Origin: Aspidapion aeneum | Lineage: Eukaryota > Arthropoda > Insecta > Coleoptera > Brentidae | Reading direction: 5' to 3' | Length of the DNA: 64,000 nucleotides | Assembly: GCA_963576565.1 (NCBI GenBank) | Contig: OY755044.1 | Coordinates: 47,759,134 to 47,823,133 of the forward strand | Shown: in pieces, positions 12,109-22,094 of the stretch | Layout: each line of letters begins with the position of its first letter | How positions within the stretch are numbered: position 1 is the stretch's first letter | Notes under the pieces: model-generated | What the model was told of the DNA's origin: nothing | The model's database searches: none | Seen by the model: only the letters and a program-made list of their open reading frames with translations | Program-made: the position numbers and the translations under genes

Positions 12109-12579
12109 TGTTAGTCCACGGTTAGAAAAACGTTAAATGCAAAGGACTGTATAAATTTTAATTAATGATAGCGCGAACAAACATACATATTGATATGAAA
12201 TTACGAAATAATCAAAACGTCCATAGGAAAAATATTGGTGGCACACAACGGTAATCAGAACAAATGCACTCACCTCTTTGCATCCACTTTCTCCACGTTC
12301 CAAGGGGCCCCTGATTGGATCTAATGATGTCACCACGTAGCTGAAGGGTTGAAGTTTCTAGTTCTATGCTTCAGTACACAAAAATCGAGCACTTTCAGGT
12401 GTAGATATTTGAAATAGTTGGAGAACGAAATTAACACGCCATTTTCTCTGGCGATTGACAAGGATCTCACTGGTTGTTGGTGCGCATGTCCAAATACGCG
12501 GAATGCGCTTTGTCCTTCATACAGTTGTGTGTTTTTAAAAATATATATAAACAACCGCGAAATTTAGCGGGAGCTAACA
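12109..12579 (-). repeat. BEL/Pao 3' LTR
   Basis: It is 471 bp, TGTTAG...CTAACA, and identical to 18959-19429 except at two noted sites (aaaggactg/aatggactg and acatacat/acataaat). It is the 3' copy because the element reads on the minus strand. Confidence 0.93.
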
Positions 12580-12813
12580 TAACTGCCCTCCAAAACACAC
12601 AAATTTAGAATCTCAACCGGACAGATATAGATATAAGAAAAAGAATCGACCGATAAATATAAATGAATGAAAACAGATAAGTATCGTAAGTTTATTTAGA
12701 TATAACGAAATCCCGAAAAAAGGCAAAACAAACAAACAAAAAATTCAAAACAAATTAAAAATAAAAAAAACCTATTGTAATACCCGGTAAAAGGTAGAAA
12801 ATTAAAATTACTT
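12580..12813 (-). other. BEL/Pao 3' untranslated region
   Basis: It lies between the end of the integrase frame and the 3' LTR, is A-rich on the plus strand, and holds no gene. Confidence 0.6.
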
Positions 12814-14322
12814 TTAATTTGGCAAGAGGCACAGTTTTACAACTGGCCGCTTATAAACACCGGTAACCGTTTGTACCGTCGCAACACGCACCTGACCGTC
12901 CCCGCCGGGATGCAGTTCGATGACCCGACCGACCGGCCATTTCAAAGGCGATTGAATGTGATCACTTGTGATGATAACCAAATCATTTAATTTGATATTT
13001 GGGGACGAATCAGCCCATTTGTGTCGCTGTTGTAGCGTATGCAAATACTCTATAGAATACCGTTTCCAAAAATCATTATGTAGTTTTTGGATTAGTTGCC
13101 ATCTCGAGAGCCGATTTAGGGGAACCTCGGACAAATCTGACTCAGGAATTTCTGAATTAAGGGGTTCAAGTGTCAAAAAATGCCCAGGGGTAAGAGGTTG
13201 AAGATCGTGTGGGTCTGAAGAGGCAGGAGATAAAGGGCGACTATTAAGTACGGCTTCTATGCGACAGGTAAGGGTGGACATCTCCATGATAGACAACTTC
13301 TGGTCGCCGACAACTCGTACAAAGTGAGTTTTAAAACTTTTGACGCCAGCTTCTGCCAGGCCCTTGAAATGTGGACTGAGAGGAGGTCCCAGATGCCAAC
13401 GAATAGAAAGTCTGGTGGCAGCACTTCTTGCGTAATCCAGTAATTGGTTACGAAACCCTATAAAATTACTGCCTTGATCTGACCAGCATTGCGTCACGCT
13501 TCCGCGTCTGGAAATGAATCGATGGAATGCACCTACGAACCCTTCGGTGGACAGTTCCATGGTTAATTCCAAATGCACGCAATGTGTGGCCGTACAGACA
13601 AACACACAGACATACGATTTGAAAGCTTTACAACCACGGTAACGATGAGGAATCACAAAGAAAGGTCCACAAAAGTCGATAGCTACACTCGAAAAAGGTT
13701 TTAGTTGATTGATTCGATGAGCGGACTCGATAAGAAGAGTAGTTAAACGATGGTCACTCGAAAGTAAGACGGGGTGTTTTGCAGAATAAGACAAAAGGTC
13801 AGATTTTTGTAATCTGCCACCGACTCTAATGATATTATTCTCATCAAGAAAAGGTGAAAGTTTTCGCAAAGGTTTCGGTATTGGTTTATCCTTAGATAAC
13901 GCGGAAAAAGGCTCAGAAAAACAAGAACCTTGCACGCGTTTGATAAGAAGGTGTAACGCACTTTGCATCTCACCGGTGGTAGGAAAAACAATATTCTCAA
14001 AAATAACTTTTTGGTCCGGCGGCTTAGTGGGTTTTTGATAGGAATGGTTTTGAAAAAGGTTAACTATTCGAAGGACATAACAAATGATACGTTGAATTTT
14101 TGATATAGAGGAATATTTGATAAGAAGCTGATCTAAGAAGTTGACAACAGACTTTTGGCTTTTCCTCCAGATTAATATCTCCGAAATCAATCGGCATTTT
14201 TGGTTTATGAAAATCGGGCCATTCGTTTTCGGGAGACCACAAAAACGACGGTGCGTTCCACCACATGTCATGTGACATGAGCTGTGAAGGGGTGGCCCCT
14301 CGTGACGCAATATCGGCTGCAT
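12814..14322 (-). CDS. BEL/Pao pol, integrase part and C-terminal domain
   Basis: This open frame holds the C-terminal half of pol. Seen in order: a segment following RNase H, RLQKSDLLSYSAKHPVLL, AHRIN, the catalytic core with VAIDFCGPF (first Asp), WSDQGSNF (second Asp) and AEAGVKSFK (Glu), then SRPLSPASSDP and a BEL-type tail with SRWQLIQKLHNDFWKRYS and a final KWPVGRVIELHPG...VTGVYKRP...LCLLP block. The N-terminal zinc-binding region, expected in the family between AHRIN and the core (about 60 residues with a CxxC pair), is absent: AHRINQ runs straight into LKPFSSVAIDF. The frame therefore encodes a DDE core without its HHCC module. The first ~45 residues are out of frame with the true protein; the frame is joined to RNase H only after a shift near 14165. 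Confidence 0.88.
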   Translation of the reverse strand: MQPILRHEGPPLHSSCHMTCGGTHRRFCGLPKTNGPIFINQKCRLISEILIWRKSQKSVVNFLDQLLIKYSSISKIQRIICYVLRIVNLFQNHSYQKPTKPPDQKVIFENIVFPTTGEMQSALHLLIKRVQGSCFSEPFSALSKDKPIPKPLRKLSPFLDENNIIRVGGRLQKSDLLSYSAKHPVLLSSDHRLTTLLIESAHRINQLKPFSSVAIDFCGPFFVIPHRYRGCKAFKSYVCVFVCTATHCVHLELTMELSTEGFVGAFHRFISRRGSVTQCWSDQGSNFIGFRNQLLDYARSAATRLSIRWHLGPPLSPHFKGLAEAGVKSFKTHFVRVVGDQKLSIMEMSTLTCRIEAVLNSRPLSPASSDPHDLQPLTPGHFLTLEPLNSEIPESDLSEVPLNRLSRWQLIQKLHNDFWKRYSIEYLHTLQQRHKWADSSPNIKLNDLVIITSDHIQSPLKWPVGRVIELHPGGDGQVRVATVQTVTGVYKRPVVKLCLLPN

Positions 14323-14347
14323 TCAAAGCAGAAGGAATGTGCGCCAC
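14060..14347 (-). pseudogene. BEL/Pao pol linker between RNase H and integrase, out of frame
   Basis: This frame supplies HIPSALNAADIASRGATP, the usual end of the BEL RNase H domain, followed by LWSPENEWP. It is out of frame with the reverse transcriptase part (break near 14345) and with the integrase part (break near 14165). Each break needs only a single-base change to explain it. Confidence 0.8.
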
Positions 14348-15693
14348 GAGTTTGAGGGAATGATTTCTTGGATTCTACTGACTCGATTTCCAACAAAGGT
14401 TTTCCAGCGATTAGGAGGGGATGAAAGCCAGTGCAATACGACTTGCGAATCGCAGAAAGTAACGATATTTGTAAAAGTTATTTTTCCTTCATAGCTAGAT
14501 AAAACGAAGTCAATTAATTCGCTTAAAAGAAATGCGCCTAGGAGTTCTAGCCTAGCCAAAGTTTGTGACTTTATAGGCGCGACCCTAGATTTTGCAGATA
14601 TGAGGGAAACAGATATATTGTTTTCCTCTTCTACACGAAAATATACGACGCCTGCGTAGCCTCGAATTGAAGCGTCACAGAAGCCGATGATTTGACAGGT
14701 ATTGGTTTTTGACAGTTTGATTTGTCGGGGTAATTGAAAATTGGAAAGAAGCGGGAATTCAGAACGAAGTTTGTTCCAAGAGTCGATGATAGAAGAATCT
14801 GGTTCTTCGTCCCAGCCTATTTTCGATATCCACAACTGTTGCAAAATAAATTTTGCTTGTAGCAATAAGGGACAAAGAAAACCTAAGGGATCGAAGATTG
14901 TCCCTATGATAGATAAAATAGAACGTTTGGTTGGGGGTTTGTCCTTCATTCGGCATTGATAAGAAAAAATGTCGTTTTTTGGATGCCATTGAAGTCCTAA
15001 AACTTTGATAAAGTGGGGTTCCTCCTTGTCGAAAGAGAGAGGCATTTGACGATCGGACTCTGGCAATGTTGTCAATAACTCAGGACAATTGCTTGCCCAT
15101 TTTTTAAGTTCAAATCCTCCCGACTTCAACAAATCATTGAGTTCTGTTTGAAGGGAGAGAGCTTCAGAAAGCGAAGGGCTAGTTCCCAAGATATCGTCGA
15201 TATAGATTGACGTTTTTAGAACAGTACTAGCCATAGGAAAACGTTCCTTTTCTCTCTCTGCCAGCTCATTTAAGGTACGCATGGCTAGAAAAGGTGAGCA
15301 TGTCATGCCAAAGGTGACAGTAGAAAGTTCCCACACTGAAAGTGGGTCCTGTGGAGAAAACCTCCACAATATCCTTTGATAAGGACGGTGATAAGGATTG
15401 ATAAGGACTTGACGGAACATCTGTTTGATGTCAGCAATGTAGGCAATAGGATTAAGATGAAACGTAAGGAGTAAAGAAGCAATATCCTTTTGAAGTTTCG
15501 GTCCAGATAACAATGTGTCATTGAGACTAATATTTTTTGGGGTGACTACCGAACAATCCCAGACTACCCTTAATTTTGTACTTAAGCTTTCCGGCTTTAG
15601 TACGCAATGATGTGCTAAAAAACACGACACGTCGACCTTTGGTTGACTAGATAAAACTAAACTCATATGATTAGAATCGATATAGTCTTGCAT
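14323..15693 (-). CDS. BEL/Pao pol, reverse transcriptase and RNase H
   Basis: It carries the BEL-type reverse transcriptase signature: LRVVWDCS, AYIADIKQMFRQV (palm Asp), LSTVTFGMTCSPFLA, and the YIDDIL active site. GFELKKWASN and a connection region follow, then RNase H residues in IGFCDASIRGYAG (Asp), LARLELLGAFL (Glu) and FCDSQVVLHWL (Asp). These copy element RNA into DNA and remove the RNA strand inside the particle. The frame ends at a premature stop just after NSW because of a shift near 14345. It overlaps the protease frame by ~30 bases in another phase; the join at about 15715 falls in an A-rich run. Confidence 0.93.
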   Translation of the reverse strand: MQDYIDSNHMSLVLSSQPKVDVSCFLAHHCVLKPESLSTKLRVVWDCSVVTPKNISLNDTLLSGPKLQKDIASLLLTFHLNPIAYIADIKQMFRQVLINPYHRPYQRILWRFSPQDPLSVWELSTVTFGMTCSPFLAMRTLNELAEREKERFPMASTVLKTSIYIDDILGTSPSLSEALSLQTELNDLLKSGGFELKKWASNCPELLTTLPESDRQMPLSFDKEEPHFIKVLGLQWHPKNDIFSYQCRMKDKPPTKRSILSIIGTIFDPLGFLCPLLLQAKFILQQLWISKIGWDEEPDSSIIDSWNKLRSEFPLLSNFQLPRQIKLSKTNTCQIIGFCDASIRGYAGVVYFRVEEENNISVSLISAKSRVAPIKSQTLARLELLGAFLLSELIDFVLSSYEGKITFTNIVTFCDSQVVLHWLSSPPNRWKTFVGNRVSRIQEIIPSNSWRTFLLL

Positions 15694-16538
15694 GAAACTT
15701 GAATAGGCAGTGTACAGATCTTTTTGATTAATCTATTTTCTAGAAGTAAAAATCTACGATAAGCTTGCGGATAAGTATTTCCTAGGTCAGGGTTTATTTT
15801 GTCTTTAAACGGAAGATCTACCATGAATCTACCGCTCGGTTGCCGTACTACACTAGCAGTAAAAATTGATTCTGCCTGTTTTTCTTCCTTTGATAAGATT
15901 TGTTTTTTAGGCAAATGTTCGATTTCCCAAAACCTAGGGAGAATGACCTCTATAGGAGGTGAATGACTCGTTAAAAAACAACTGGTTCGTTCCGTAAGAC
16001 TACCTACTTCGTCAACCTTTCCCATGACGACCCAGCCAAAGATAGTTTCAAGGGCTGAAGGCTGCCCTACCTGTCCAAGAACCCTGCCCTCCTTGAATAT
16101 CTGTGCGAATAGCTCACAACCAATAACCAGGTCCACAGGTCTAGATTTGAAATAAGATGGGTCGGCAAGTTTAAGGTTTTGCAAGTGTTTCCACTGATTA
16201 TCGTTCAAAGAGAATGTAGGCATATTGGAACATAGTTGTGGGACCACAATTGCTTCGAAATTAAGTAAAGGAGTGACTTGTCCTTGTGGCTTAATGTGAC
16301 ATTGAACGAGCCCTTTGGAAGTAAAAGAAGACATCTGATTTAATCCGAATATTTCAGTGGTGTAACTTCGCCTAGGAAGATTAAGACGCTGAATACACTT
16401 TTCACTGATGAATCCTGTCTGTGATCCAGAATCAAGCAGTGCCCTTACAGGTTGAAAATTTCCGCAACCGTCCATAACATCTATTATGGCGGTGCATAAA
16501 AGAAAGGTACCTGAAGGTCCTGAGGCATTTAATGACAC
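15663..16538 (-). CDS. BEL/Pao aspartic protease region of pol
   Basis: The retropepsin active site is clear in PVRALLDSGSQTGFISEKC (DSG). The segment continues through LVIGCELFAQIF, IFGWVVMGKV and RFWEIEHLPKK, typical of BEL/Pao between protease and reverse transcriptase. The indicated start is a GTG; the frame is open upstream to about 16580 (YTPPVNNLHV), where it meets the right-hand edge of the 633 bp insert. In an intact element this part would be read from gag. It matures the gag and pol proteins in the particle. Confidence 0.9.
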   Translation of the reverse strand: MSLNASGPSGTFLLCTAIIDVMDGCGNFQPVRALLDSGSQTGFISEKCIQRLNLPRRSYTTEIFGLNQMSSFTSKGLVQCHIKPQGQVTPLLNFEAIVVPQLCSNMPTFSLNDNQWKHLQNLKLADPSYFKSRPVDLVIGCELFAQIFKEGRVLGQVGQPSALETIFGWVVMGKVDEVGSLTERTSCFLTSHSPPIEVILPRFWEIEHLPKKQILSKEEKQAESIFTASVVRQPSGRFMVDLPFKDKINPDLGNTYPQAYRRFLLLENRLIKKICTLPIQVSCKTISILII

Positions 16539-16572
16539 ATGAAGATTATTGACAGGTGGTGTGTAAATAATT

Positions 16573-17205
16573 TCTATCTATGAATTGTAAGGGTAGGGAG
16601 CGCGGGTTTCATTCATCTGGCAAATCCTATGTTTTGAGTTTTAACACTCAGAGAGGGGATGATAATTAATCGTAAAATATTTAAATATTAGAAAAGCAAA
16701 GAAAACAAGCTCGACTTACCAAATGTATTTGGAGATCCAATGGTAGGAGAGTCACGCTTGTTCCATGAAAAGCACTTCAATGTCCAAACACGCATGTGTT
16801 TTATAACGCAAAAATGTAAATTAATTATTATAATTGATTAGGTTGTACCGCACGGCACACAAATTGTCGCCTTCTCGCAGCAGCGAATTAGTCTCTTGTC
16901 CGATGCTTCGTGCTCTCTTTCTCAGCAGAACCGCCGCGCATCTCGCTCGCGTCTCCAGTGGTGGCGTGTGTTCCTGCGTGAGGAAATCAGGAAAAGCGTA
17001 GGAAAGGAGTTAAATGGGGGGTTCATGTAATGGATGAAAAGGAGAGCAGCATCGAGCTTGTATAAAATTAGTAATATATGAAGTAAATAATTTTTAATCA
17101 TTATTAAAATAAAATCGCGTATTTTCTACTTGCATAGCGACGTAATGAAAATAATACAACAAAAAAAAATAAAAAATGTTAGTTCTAAAATATTCCCAAA
17201 GTATT
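16573..17205 (-). mobile_element. 633 bp insert inside the BEL element, promoter/first-exon-like
   Basis: The 7 bp word AATAATT borders it on both sides (16566-16572 and 17206-17212), and it separates gag from protease where these normally run on, so it is an insertion. No terminal inverted repeat was seen. Base use differs from the element: 16860-17000 is GC- and CpG-rich. On the minus strand, downstream of this, an ATG at 16795 opens MRVWTLKCF and continues through KRDSPTIGSPNTF to a consensus splice donor G|GTAAGT (donor at 16719). That layout looks like a host promoter plus first exon. Alternatively it is an unknown non-autonomous element. Confidence 0.55.
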
Positions 17206-17782
17206 AATAATTATATACAAAAGGGCGAAAACGGACCAGTGTGTGAATGACAGGACTAGTATCTTGGCTTCCAGACTCTTGATTAGTTTCTAAGATATGA
17301 GTTAAAGTGTAGTGCCTTTTACTATTGCAAGTCCTGCATGAATATTTTGATTTGCACGTATCTACATCATGCAAGGGATGAAAACACGCTAGACATAATT
17401 TTTTCTGTTTGACGAAAGATAGGCGATCGATAGGTGAGAGATCAAGAAATGTTTGCCATTTCGAAAGCACGTGACCTTGATTACACCGGAAACATTTTAT
17501 TCCCGTACTTGAATTAGTTGAGGTGCCAGCCAGTCCTATAAAAGGCGAATTGGATGATTTATAGGTAGGCTTTTGCCCAAACTGATTTCGCATAGAATTT
17601 GAATTTTGATAGGTAGGCTTTTGCCCAGACTGATTTTGCATAGAATTTGATTTTTGATATATAGGCACCTTTTTGGGTGCTGTTGATTGAGGAAGTGATT
17701 CCAAAACTTTACATCTTTTTTCTAGAAATTGAAAAAGTGACTGAAAAGTGGGAATTTCGGTATTAGTATTGGCGTGACTCAT
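17204..17782 (-). CDS. BEL/Pao gag, C-terminal zinc-knuckle part
   Basis: The frame has a repeated QKPTYQNSNSMRNQ-like linker (three imperfect 14-residue copies around residues 27-57) and then knuckle-like motifs: CFRCNQGH...W (final Cys replaced by Trp), CLACFHPLHDVDTC (CCHC) and CRTCNSKRHYTLTH. These bind nucleic acid during packaging. The in-frame sequence continues upstream of the listed Met to about 17930, where a run of seven A bases separates it from the N-terminal gag frame. It ends just inside the 633 bp insert. Confidence 0.88.
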   Translation of the reverse strand: MSHANTNTEIPTFQSLFQFLEKRCKVLESLPQSTAPKKVPIYQKSNSMQNQSGQKPTYQNSNSMRNQFGQKPTYKSSNSPFIGLAGTSTNSSTGIKCFRCNQGHVLSKWQTFLDLSPIDRLSFVKQKKLCLACFHPLHDVDTCKSKYSCRTCNSKRHYTLTHILETNQESGSQDTSPVIHTLVRFRPFVYNY

Positions 17783-17924
17783 TTCGAAATTTGAACGCGT
17801 TGGAATATCTAATTTTTCTAATAAAATGAAAAAAATAATAAAGTCCCAACTGTCAACGTCAAAGCTAAGTGATTTTAAAATTTCTAGGGATTCAGAAAAG
17901 GTGTCAATTAAATTACGTAATTCT

Positions 17925-18614
17925 TTAGCTGACTCGTTTTTTTAAGGTGGAGTTCATAATTGAGCTTAAAGCATCATTTGCGAGGTCTCGCTTGTTTTGA
18001 TATCTATTGACTAATTTGTCGTAAGCAATTTTATAATTTTGATCAGATAAGCTAATCCCTGATATCAATTTTAAAGGCTCATCCTCGAGATATGAAAATA
18101 AATATTGAAGTTTTCGAACGTTACTTAGACTTTGATTTTGATCTATAATGTTATTAAAAAGATCGAAAAAGCTTGGCCATAATTTTTTATCACCTCGGAA
18201 TATGGGAATACCTAACTCTTTGAGTTTTGGAGTTTCAGATTCGTTTTGTCGAACATATGATCCCGAAAAGGATGGGGCCTCAACCGGAAATATTTTAGAG
18301 TAAACCCCCTTACACGCATAAAAATATTTACGAGCTTCTGAAAGGATCGCATCCTGCGTTTTAAACTCCTCGTCGTCCGCGTCGTCTATCAACATAATGA
18401 CGTCATTATGCGCCAGCATGCATTTATCGAAGGTTTCATCCAAATCGGAATACCTCACTTGAAACTCGTTTCTCGCTCTTTCATCCTTTTCCGCGGTCTT
18501 TGACAACACATAACACTCGGTGATCGCAGATAAAAAACCCTTGCGTTTTTGTACGGCTTTTTTGACAGACATGATTTTACCTTTGAAATGACGAAATTGT
18601 CGGTAAATATACAA
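17925..18614 (-). CDS. BEL/Pao gag, N-terminal part (DUF1759-like)
   Basis: This is the N-terminal structural part of gag. The most likely start is the methionine at residue 15 (MSVKKAVQKRKG, about 18572) rather than the first one in the frame. IPIFRGDKKLWPSFFDLFN, LSNVRKLQYLFSYLED and YKIAYDKLVNRYQNKRDLAN are characteristic of the BEL/Pao gag domain that builds the particle. The frame is cut after STLKK by a one-base shift in an A run near 17935; the downstream gag frame continues in another phase. Confidence 0.9.
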   Translation of the reverse strand: MYIYRQFRHFKGKIMSVKKAVQKRKGFLSAITECYVLSKTAEKDERARNEFQVRYSDLDETFDKCMLAHNDVIMLIDDADDEEFKTQDAILSEARKYFYACKGVYSKIFPVEAPSFSGSYVRQNESETPKLKELGIPIFRGDKKLWPSFFDLFNNIIDQNQSLSNVRKLQYLFSYLEDEPLKLISGISLSDQNYKIAYDKLVNRYQNKRDLANDALSSIMNSTLKKRVS

Positions 18615-18958
18615 TTAACGCTAAATTAATGCTTCTGAAATAGAAAAATGACGAATTGTCGAAAATATGCACTAATTTATCGCAATTGATGAAAATTGTT
18701 TTAAATATCGAAATGATATGGTACACCACTGAAAGTTTGTTTTGTTTGTTTTGATTCCTACTCGCTTTGTTTACTGAATGACCACGCTCTAGACACGTGT
18801 CCTGCACACACCACACCGACGACTTTCTCGACTCGATTCAAGGCCACCTTGTTTGGCTTGGCCACAGATTAGGTAAATAAGTGGCTTGGCATGAAAATAA
18901 TTATTAATACCGTCGTATGGATCTATTCTAAATAATTCGGCTCGCAAGGAACACTTTA
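18615..18958 (-). other. BEL/Pao 5' leader
   Basis: It is the untranslated region between the 5' LTR and gag. It shows no gene. Confidence 0.6.
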
Positions 18959-19429
18959 TGTTAGTCCACGGTTAGAAAAACGTTAAATGCAATGGACTGT
19001 ATAAATTTTAATTAATGATAGCGCGAACAAACATAAATATTGATATGAAATTACGAAATAATCAAAACGTCCATAGGAAAAATATTGGTGGCACACAACG
19101 GTAATCAGAACAAATGCACTCACCTCTTTGCATCCACTTTCTCCACGTTCCAAGGGGCCCCTGATTGGATCTAATGATGTCACCACGTAGCTGAAGGGTT
19201 GAAGTTTCTAGTTCTATGCTTCAGTACACAAAAATCGAGCACTTTCAGGTGTAGATATTTGAAATAGTTGGAGAACGAAATTAACACGCCATTTTCTCTG
19301 GCGATTGACAAGGATCTCACTGGTTGTTGGTGCGCATGTCCAAATACGCGGAATGCGCTTTGTCCTTCATACAGTTGTGTGTTTTTAAAAATATATATAA
19401 ACAACCGCGAAATTTAGCGGGAGCTAACA
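18959..19429 (-). repeat. BEL/Pao 5' LTR
   Basis: It is the 471 bp upstream copy of the LTR, expected to carry the promoter. It is followed at 19430-19435 by the AAGTAG target duplication. No standard TGG-type primer-binding site is obvious next to it; the adjoining minus-strand bases read taaagtgttccttgcgagcc. Confidence 0.93.
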
Positions 19430-19489
19430 AAGTAGTTTGTGATTTTTTTGTTATCATAGCAACTGCTTTGAAGGATTTTACTCCACAGT

Positions 19490-19950
19490 ACACCAGTCTA
19501 CTTTTTAAGTGATGAGTAACAGGGTGAATTTTCGCAAATAGCATTATTTTACTAAAGTGTTCAACTTTTCCATGTGTGAAAATTATTGAGGGTGATTCTT
19601 AACAGAAGCCCAAAGATTTTATTATATCAAACATGAAAAATCGTTCGTCTTACAAATTAGATGCTTTGACGGCCGCGCCATGTCTCCTAGACCAAACATG
19701 TCAGAATTGCGAGACGCAAAAAGTTATAGTAAATAATAATTATAGTGATAACCGGCTGATTTTTTTTTGTGGCTTATAAAAATATGTTTAAAAGTAAATG
19801 GCAATATTGCGTTGAATTCAGTGAGGAATCACTTTCAAGAATTTTCGCAGAGGGGAACGTTGGAGGTCTCGGCGAAATGAAGCTATCCAAAAAAATTCGG
19901 CCTGTTACCCATTACTTAAAATATAGACCGGTATACTGTCACTTTTTTAT
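19490..19950. mobile_element. Small foldback element next to the BEL insertion
   Basis: cagtacaccagtctac at about 19494 and gtgatgagtaacaggg (19508-19523) reappear inverted at about 19905-19940 (cctgttacccattactt, agaccggtatactgtc). The middle holds a ggccgcgccatgt...ctagaccaaa word also found near 49430. No coding frame is recognised. Confidence 0.6.
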
Positions 19951-20525
19951 ATTGATCTTTTTTTAATAAAAAGGAATAGTTTAACGATGATTTTATTCAT
20001 TGTTATTATAATACATATGATGATGATGATAAAAAAAAAAATTCTAGGAAAATATTAGTTCTCTCCAGTGCAAAGTATCGTTGAATTTTGGTTCTTATTC
20101 GGCGAGAACTTGATAGTCACATCAATTTGTCAATATTTTCTGATGGAAATAGTTTTAAAATAGATAAAGTGGTAAAATGACAAATTCTTCCTATTCTTGA
20201 TAAGAGGCCAAAAATGTTCCAACTCCTTGTACTTTAAAACTAAATTGTCGTTTTCTTTTTTGTACAGTTGAATTTTTTCCATATGTTCATCGAATTTCTG
20301 TAAAAGTAGAGTTTTTTTTCTGGAATAAATATTAAAGGAACAACTTGCTGCTTCAGTGACACGTAAACTTTTCTTGTGCAAAGTGAACCTAAACAAAAAT
20401 TATGTTTTTAAATAAAATAATACAATATTTGTGGGAATTTTTAGCAAATGAAATAAAAAACGCTTGGAAACGGTAATTTTGTTTTCTAATGGAAATTTTT
20501 TTAAAATAACCATAGATTATATAGG
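19951..20525. other. AT-rich non-coding
   Basis: A short minus-strand frame (20130-20396) has no recognisable domain. A (atg)n-like run, atgatgatgatg, lies at 20018. Confidence 0.35.
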
Positions 20526-21396
20526 CAGTGGTGTATGCAGAAATGTATCCTGAGGGGGGGCTTCAGCGCGGATCGATACGCAGAGATGGATTGTGGGGGG
20601 GGGGGTTGAGCACAAATCGATACATTTAAATTCAAATTCAAATTTTCTTTACTCAAGAGAACCTAGCAAAGTTAACAATGTTAAAACTAACCTAGGTTAA
20701 GTGAATTGTGTCAAAAGAGAAAGAAACAGTCCAAAATCTGTTCACTTACTTAACTTTGAAAATTTAAATTATATAATGGTCTAAAAGAAAAAAGAAACTT
20801 GAAAAGGTCACTACATTTGGTACTATTTTGTTAAAATTAAAATTTTGTTGAGACTTTTTTGTCAAAAATATAAAACCTTAAAATGCCAAGCAAAATATCC
20901 AAAAAATACATTACTTACATTAATTTAAAAATTAAAATTAAAATTTAGCAGACACACAGTTACGATACAATGTTTTAAAAATCTTTTGTCAACTCAGTGA
21001 ATGTCCAAAAATAAAAAATACAAAAATACACTACATTAAATTAAAACTTAACACAATTGCAATACACTGTTTTAAAAAAAAAAATCTTTGTCAACTCAGT
21101 CAAAGCCCAGAGAAATATAGAAATATATATAATTTTATTCTTTTTTTAATTTTATTTTTTTAAATTTTATTTTTATTTGTTTGCAAATTAATTCAATAAA
21201 TATATCTTATGTTTCATTTTAGGTAGTTATGAAGAGATTTGGAAGCATAAAACAACAAAAACACAGACAAAACCAATATGGTGAAAAGATGATAAAGAGG
21301 CAGGGACCCTAAGACGATTCTCCCACCAGCAGAAGCAAAATATCTCTGTGTTCTGTGAAATCTCTTATACTATATGGTTCAATTTTTGTAATTATG

Positions 21397-21558
21397 TTAA
21401 ACCTTTTTCTTAAACCTTAAAAAGTTTGTTTCTCTTTGCAACTGCATAGGAAGCTTATTAAACAATCTAATGGCAGAGTACTTTGGCAGCTTTTCAGTTA
21501 GAGTTAGCCTATGTGGCGGAAAAATGTAGTTTGAAGGAAGTTCACGAGGTATAAAGTC
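21397..21558 (-). pseudogene. LINE reverse transcriptase C-terminal fragment, part 2
   Basis: Across the insert the same protein resumes on the minus strand: DFIPRELPSN, PPHRLTLTEKLPKYSAIRLF, KLPMQLQ, and then a stop after FKKKV at 21397. The end of the protein is intact. An insertion of about 180 bp (21559-21737) split the gene. Confidence 0.78.
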
Positions 21559-21737
21559 TTAACAAAAAGTTTCACGGGCAAGACCTCAGAGGTAAAGGTA
21601 GCTACGGGGACGCGTTTCTGCCTCATTAGGCTTCATTCAGCCCGAGCATAACCATAAAATGGAAGGAGATGAAATGATGATGTGGGTAACTGAAAAAGAA
21701 ATATGAAATATGGTGTTTACTGAGGAGAGACCAACTG

Positions 21738-22094
21738 TCAATTTGCAGCTTCGGTCAGGGTTGCCTCGGTTTTGAGGCTAATTTTGACGTCGCGACGGAG
21801 ACAGATATAATCTTCATTTCTCATGTTATGTGAATGGTTTGGTTTGTACTTTTGAAAAAGATTTTTATTTTTAAATAAGAACAGAAGACATTCATAAATG
21901 TACAACCCTGGTACAGTTAATATATTAAGTTCCTTGAATTTCCCTCGACAGGAATCTCTAAATTTCATATTCATAATTGTTCTAACAGCTCGTGTTTGAG
22001 TTTTGAAAACTGTCTCAATTTCACTCGAGCCTCCCCAAAAGATTATGCCATACCTAAGGAGTGACTCGAAGTATGCATGGTATATTACGGTCAT
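21738..22094 (-). pseudogene. LINE reverse transcriptase C-terminal fragment, part 1
   Basis: The frame reads HAYFESLLRYGIIFWGG, then VFKTQTRAVRTIMNMKFRDS and LNILTVPGLYIYECLLFL, the post-thumb region shared by CR1, Jockey and related non-LTR elements. It ends in an unrelated tail (EATLTEAAN) where the insert begins. The N-terminal reverse transcriptase and endonuclease are missing, as expected of a 5'-truncated copy. Confidence 0.82.

Larger units (their letters stand above)
12109..19429 (-). mobile_element. BEL/Pao LTR retrotransposon, 7.3 kb
   Basis: Two 471 bp LTRs, both starting tgttag and ending ctaaca, flank gag (DUF1759-like plus zinc knuckles), aspartic protease, reverse transcriptase with YIDD, RNase H, integrase and a BEL-type C-terminal domain, all on the minus strand. 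The gene order and the protease-RT style identify BEL/Pao rather than Gypsy or Copia. The LTRs differ at only two positions that I can see, so insertion was recent. Yet the body carries several single-base frame breaks (about 17935, 15715, 14345 and 14165), an integrase that lacks its zinc-binding segment, and a 633 bp insert between gag and protease. The element looks non-autonomous as assembled; some breaks lie in A runs and could be assembly errors. Confidence 0.95.

Noticed and set aside
13743..14000. Antisense or shifted frames inside the BEL pol region
   Set aside because: They are shadows of the pol frame and have no domain of their own.
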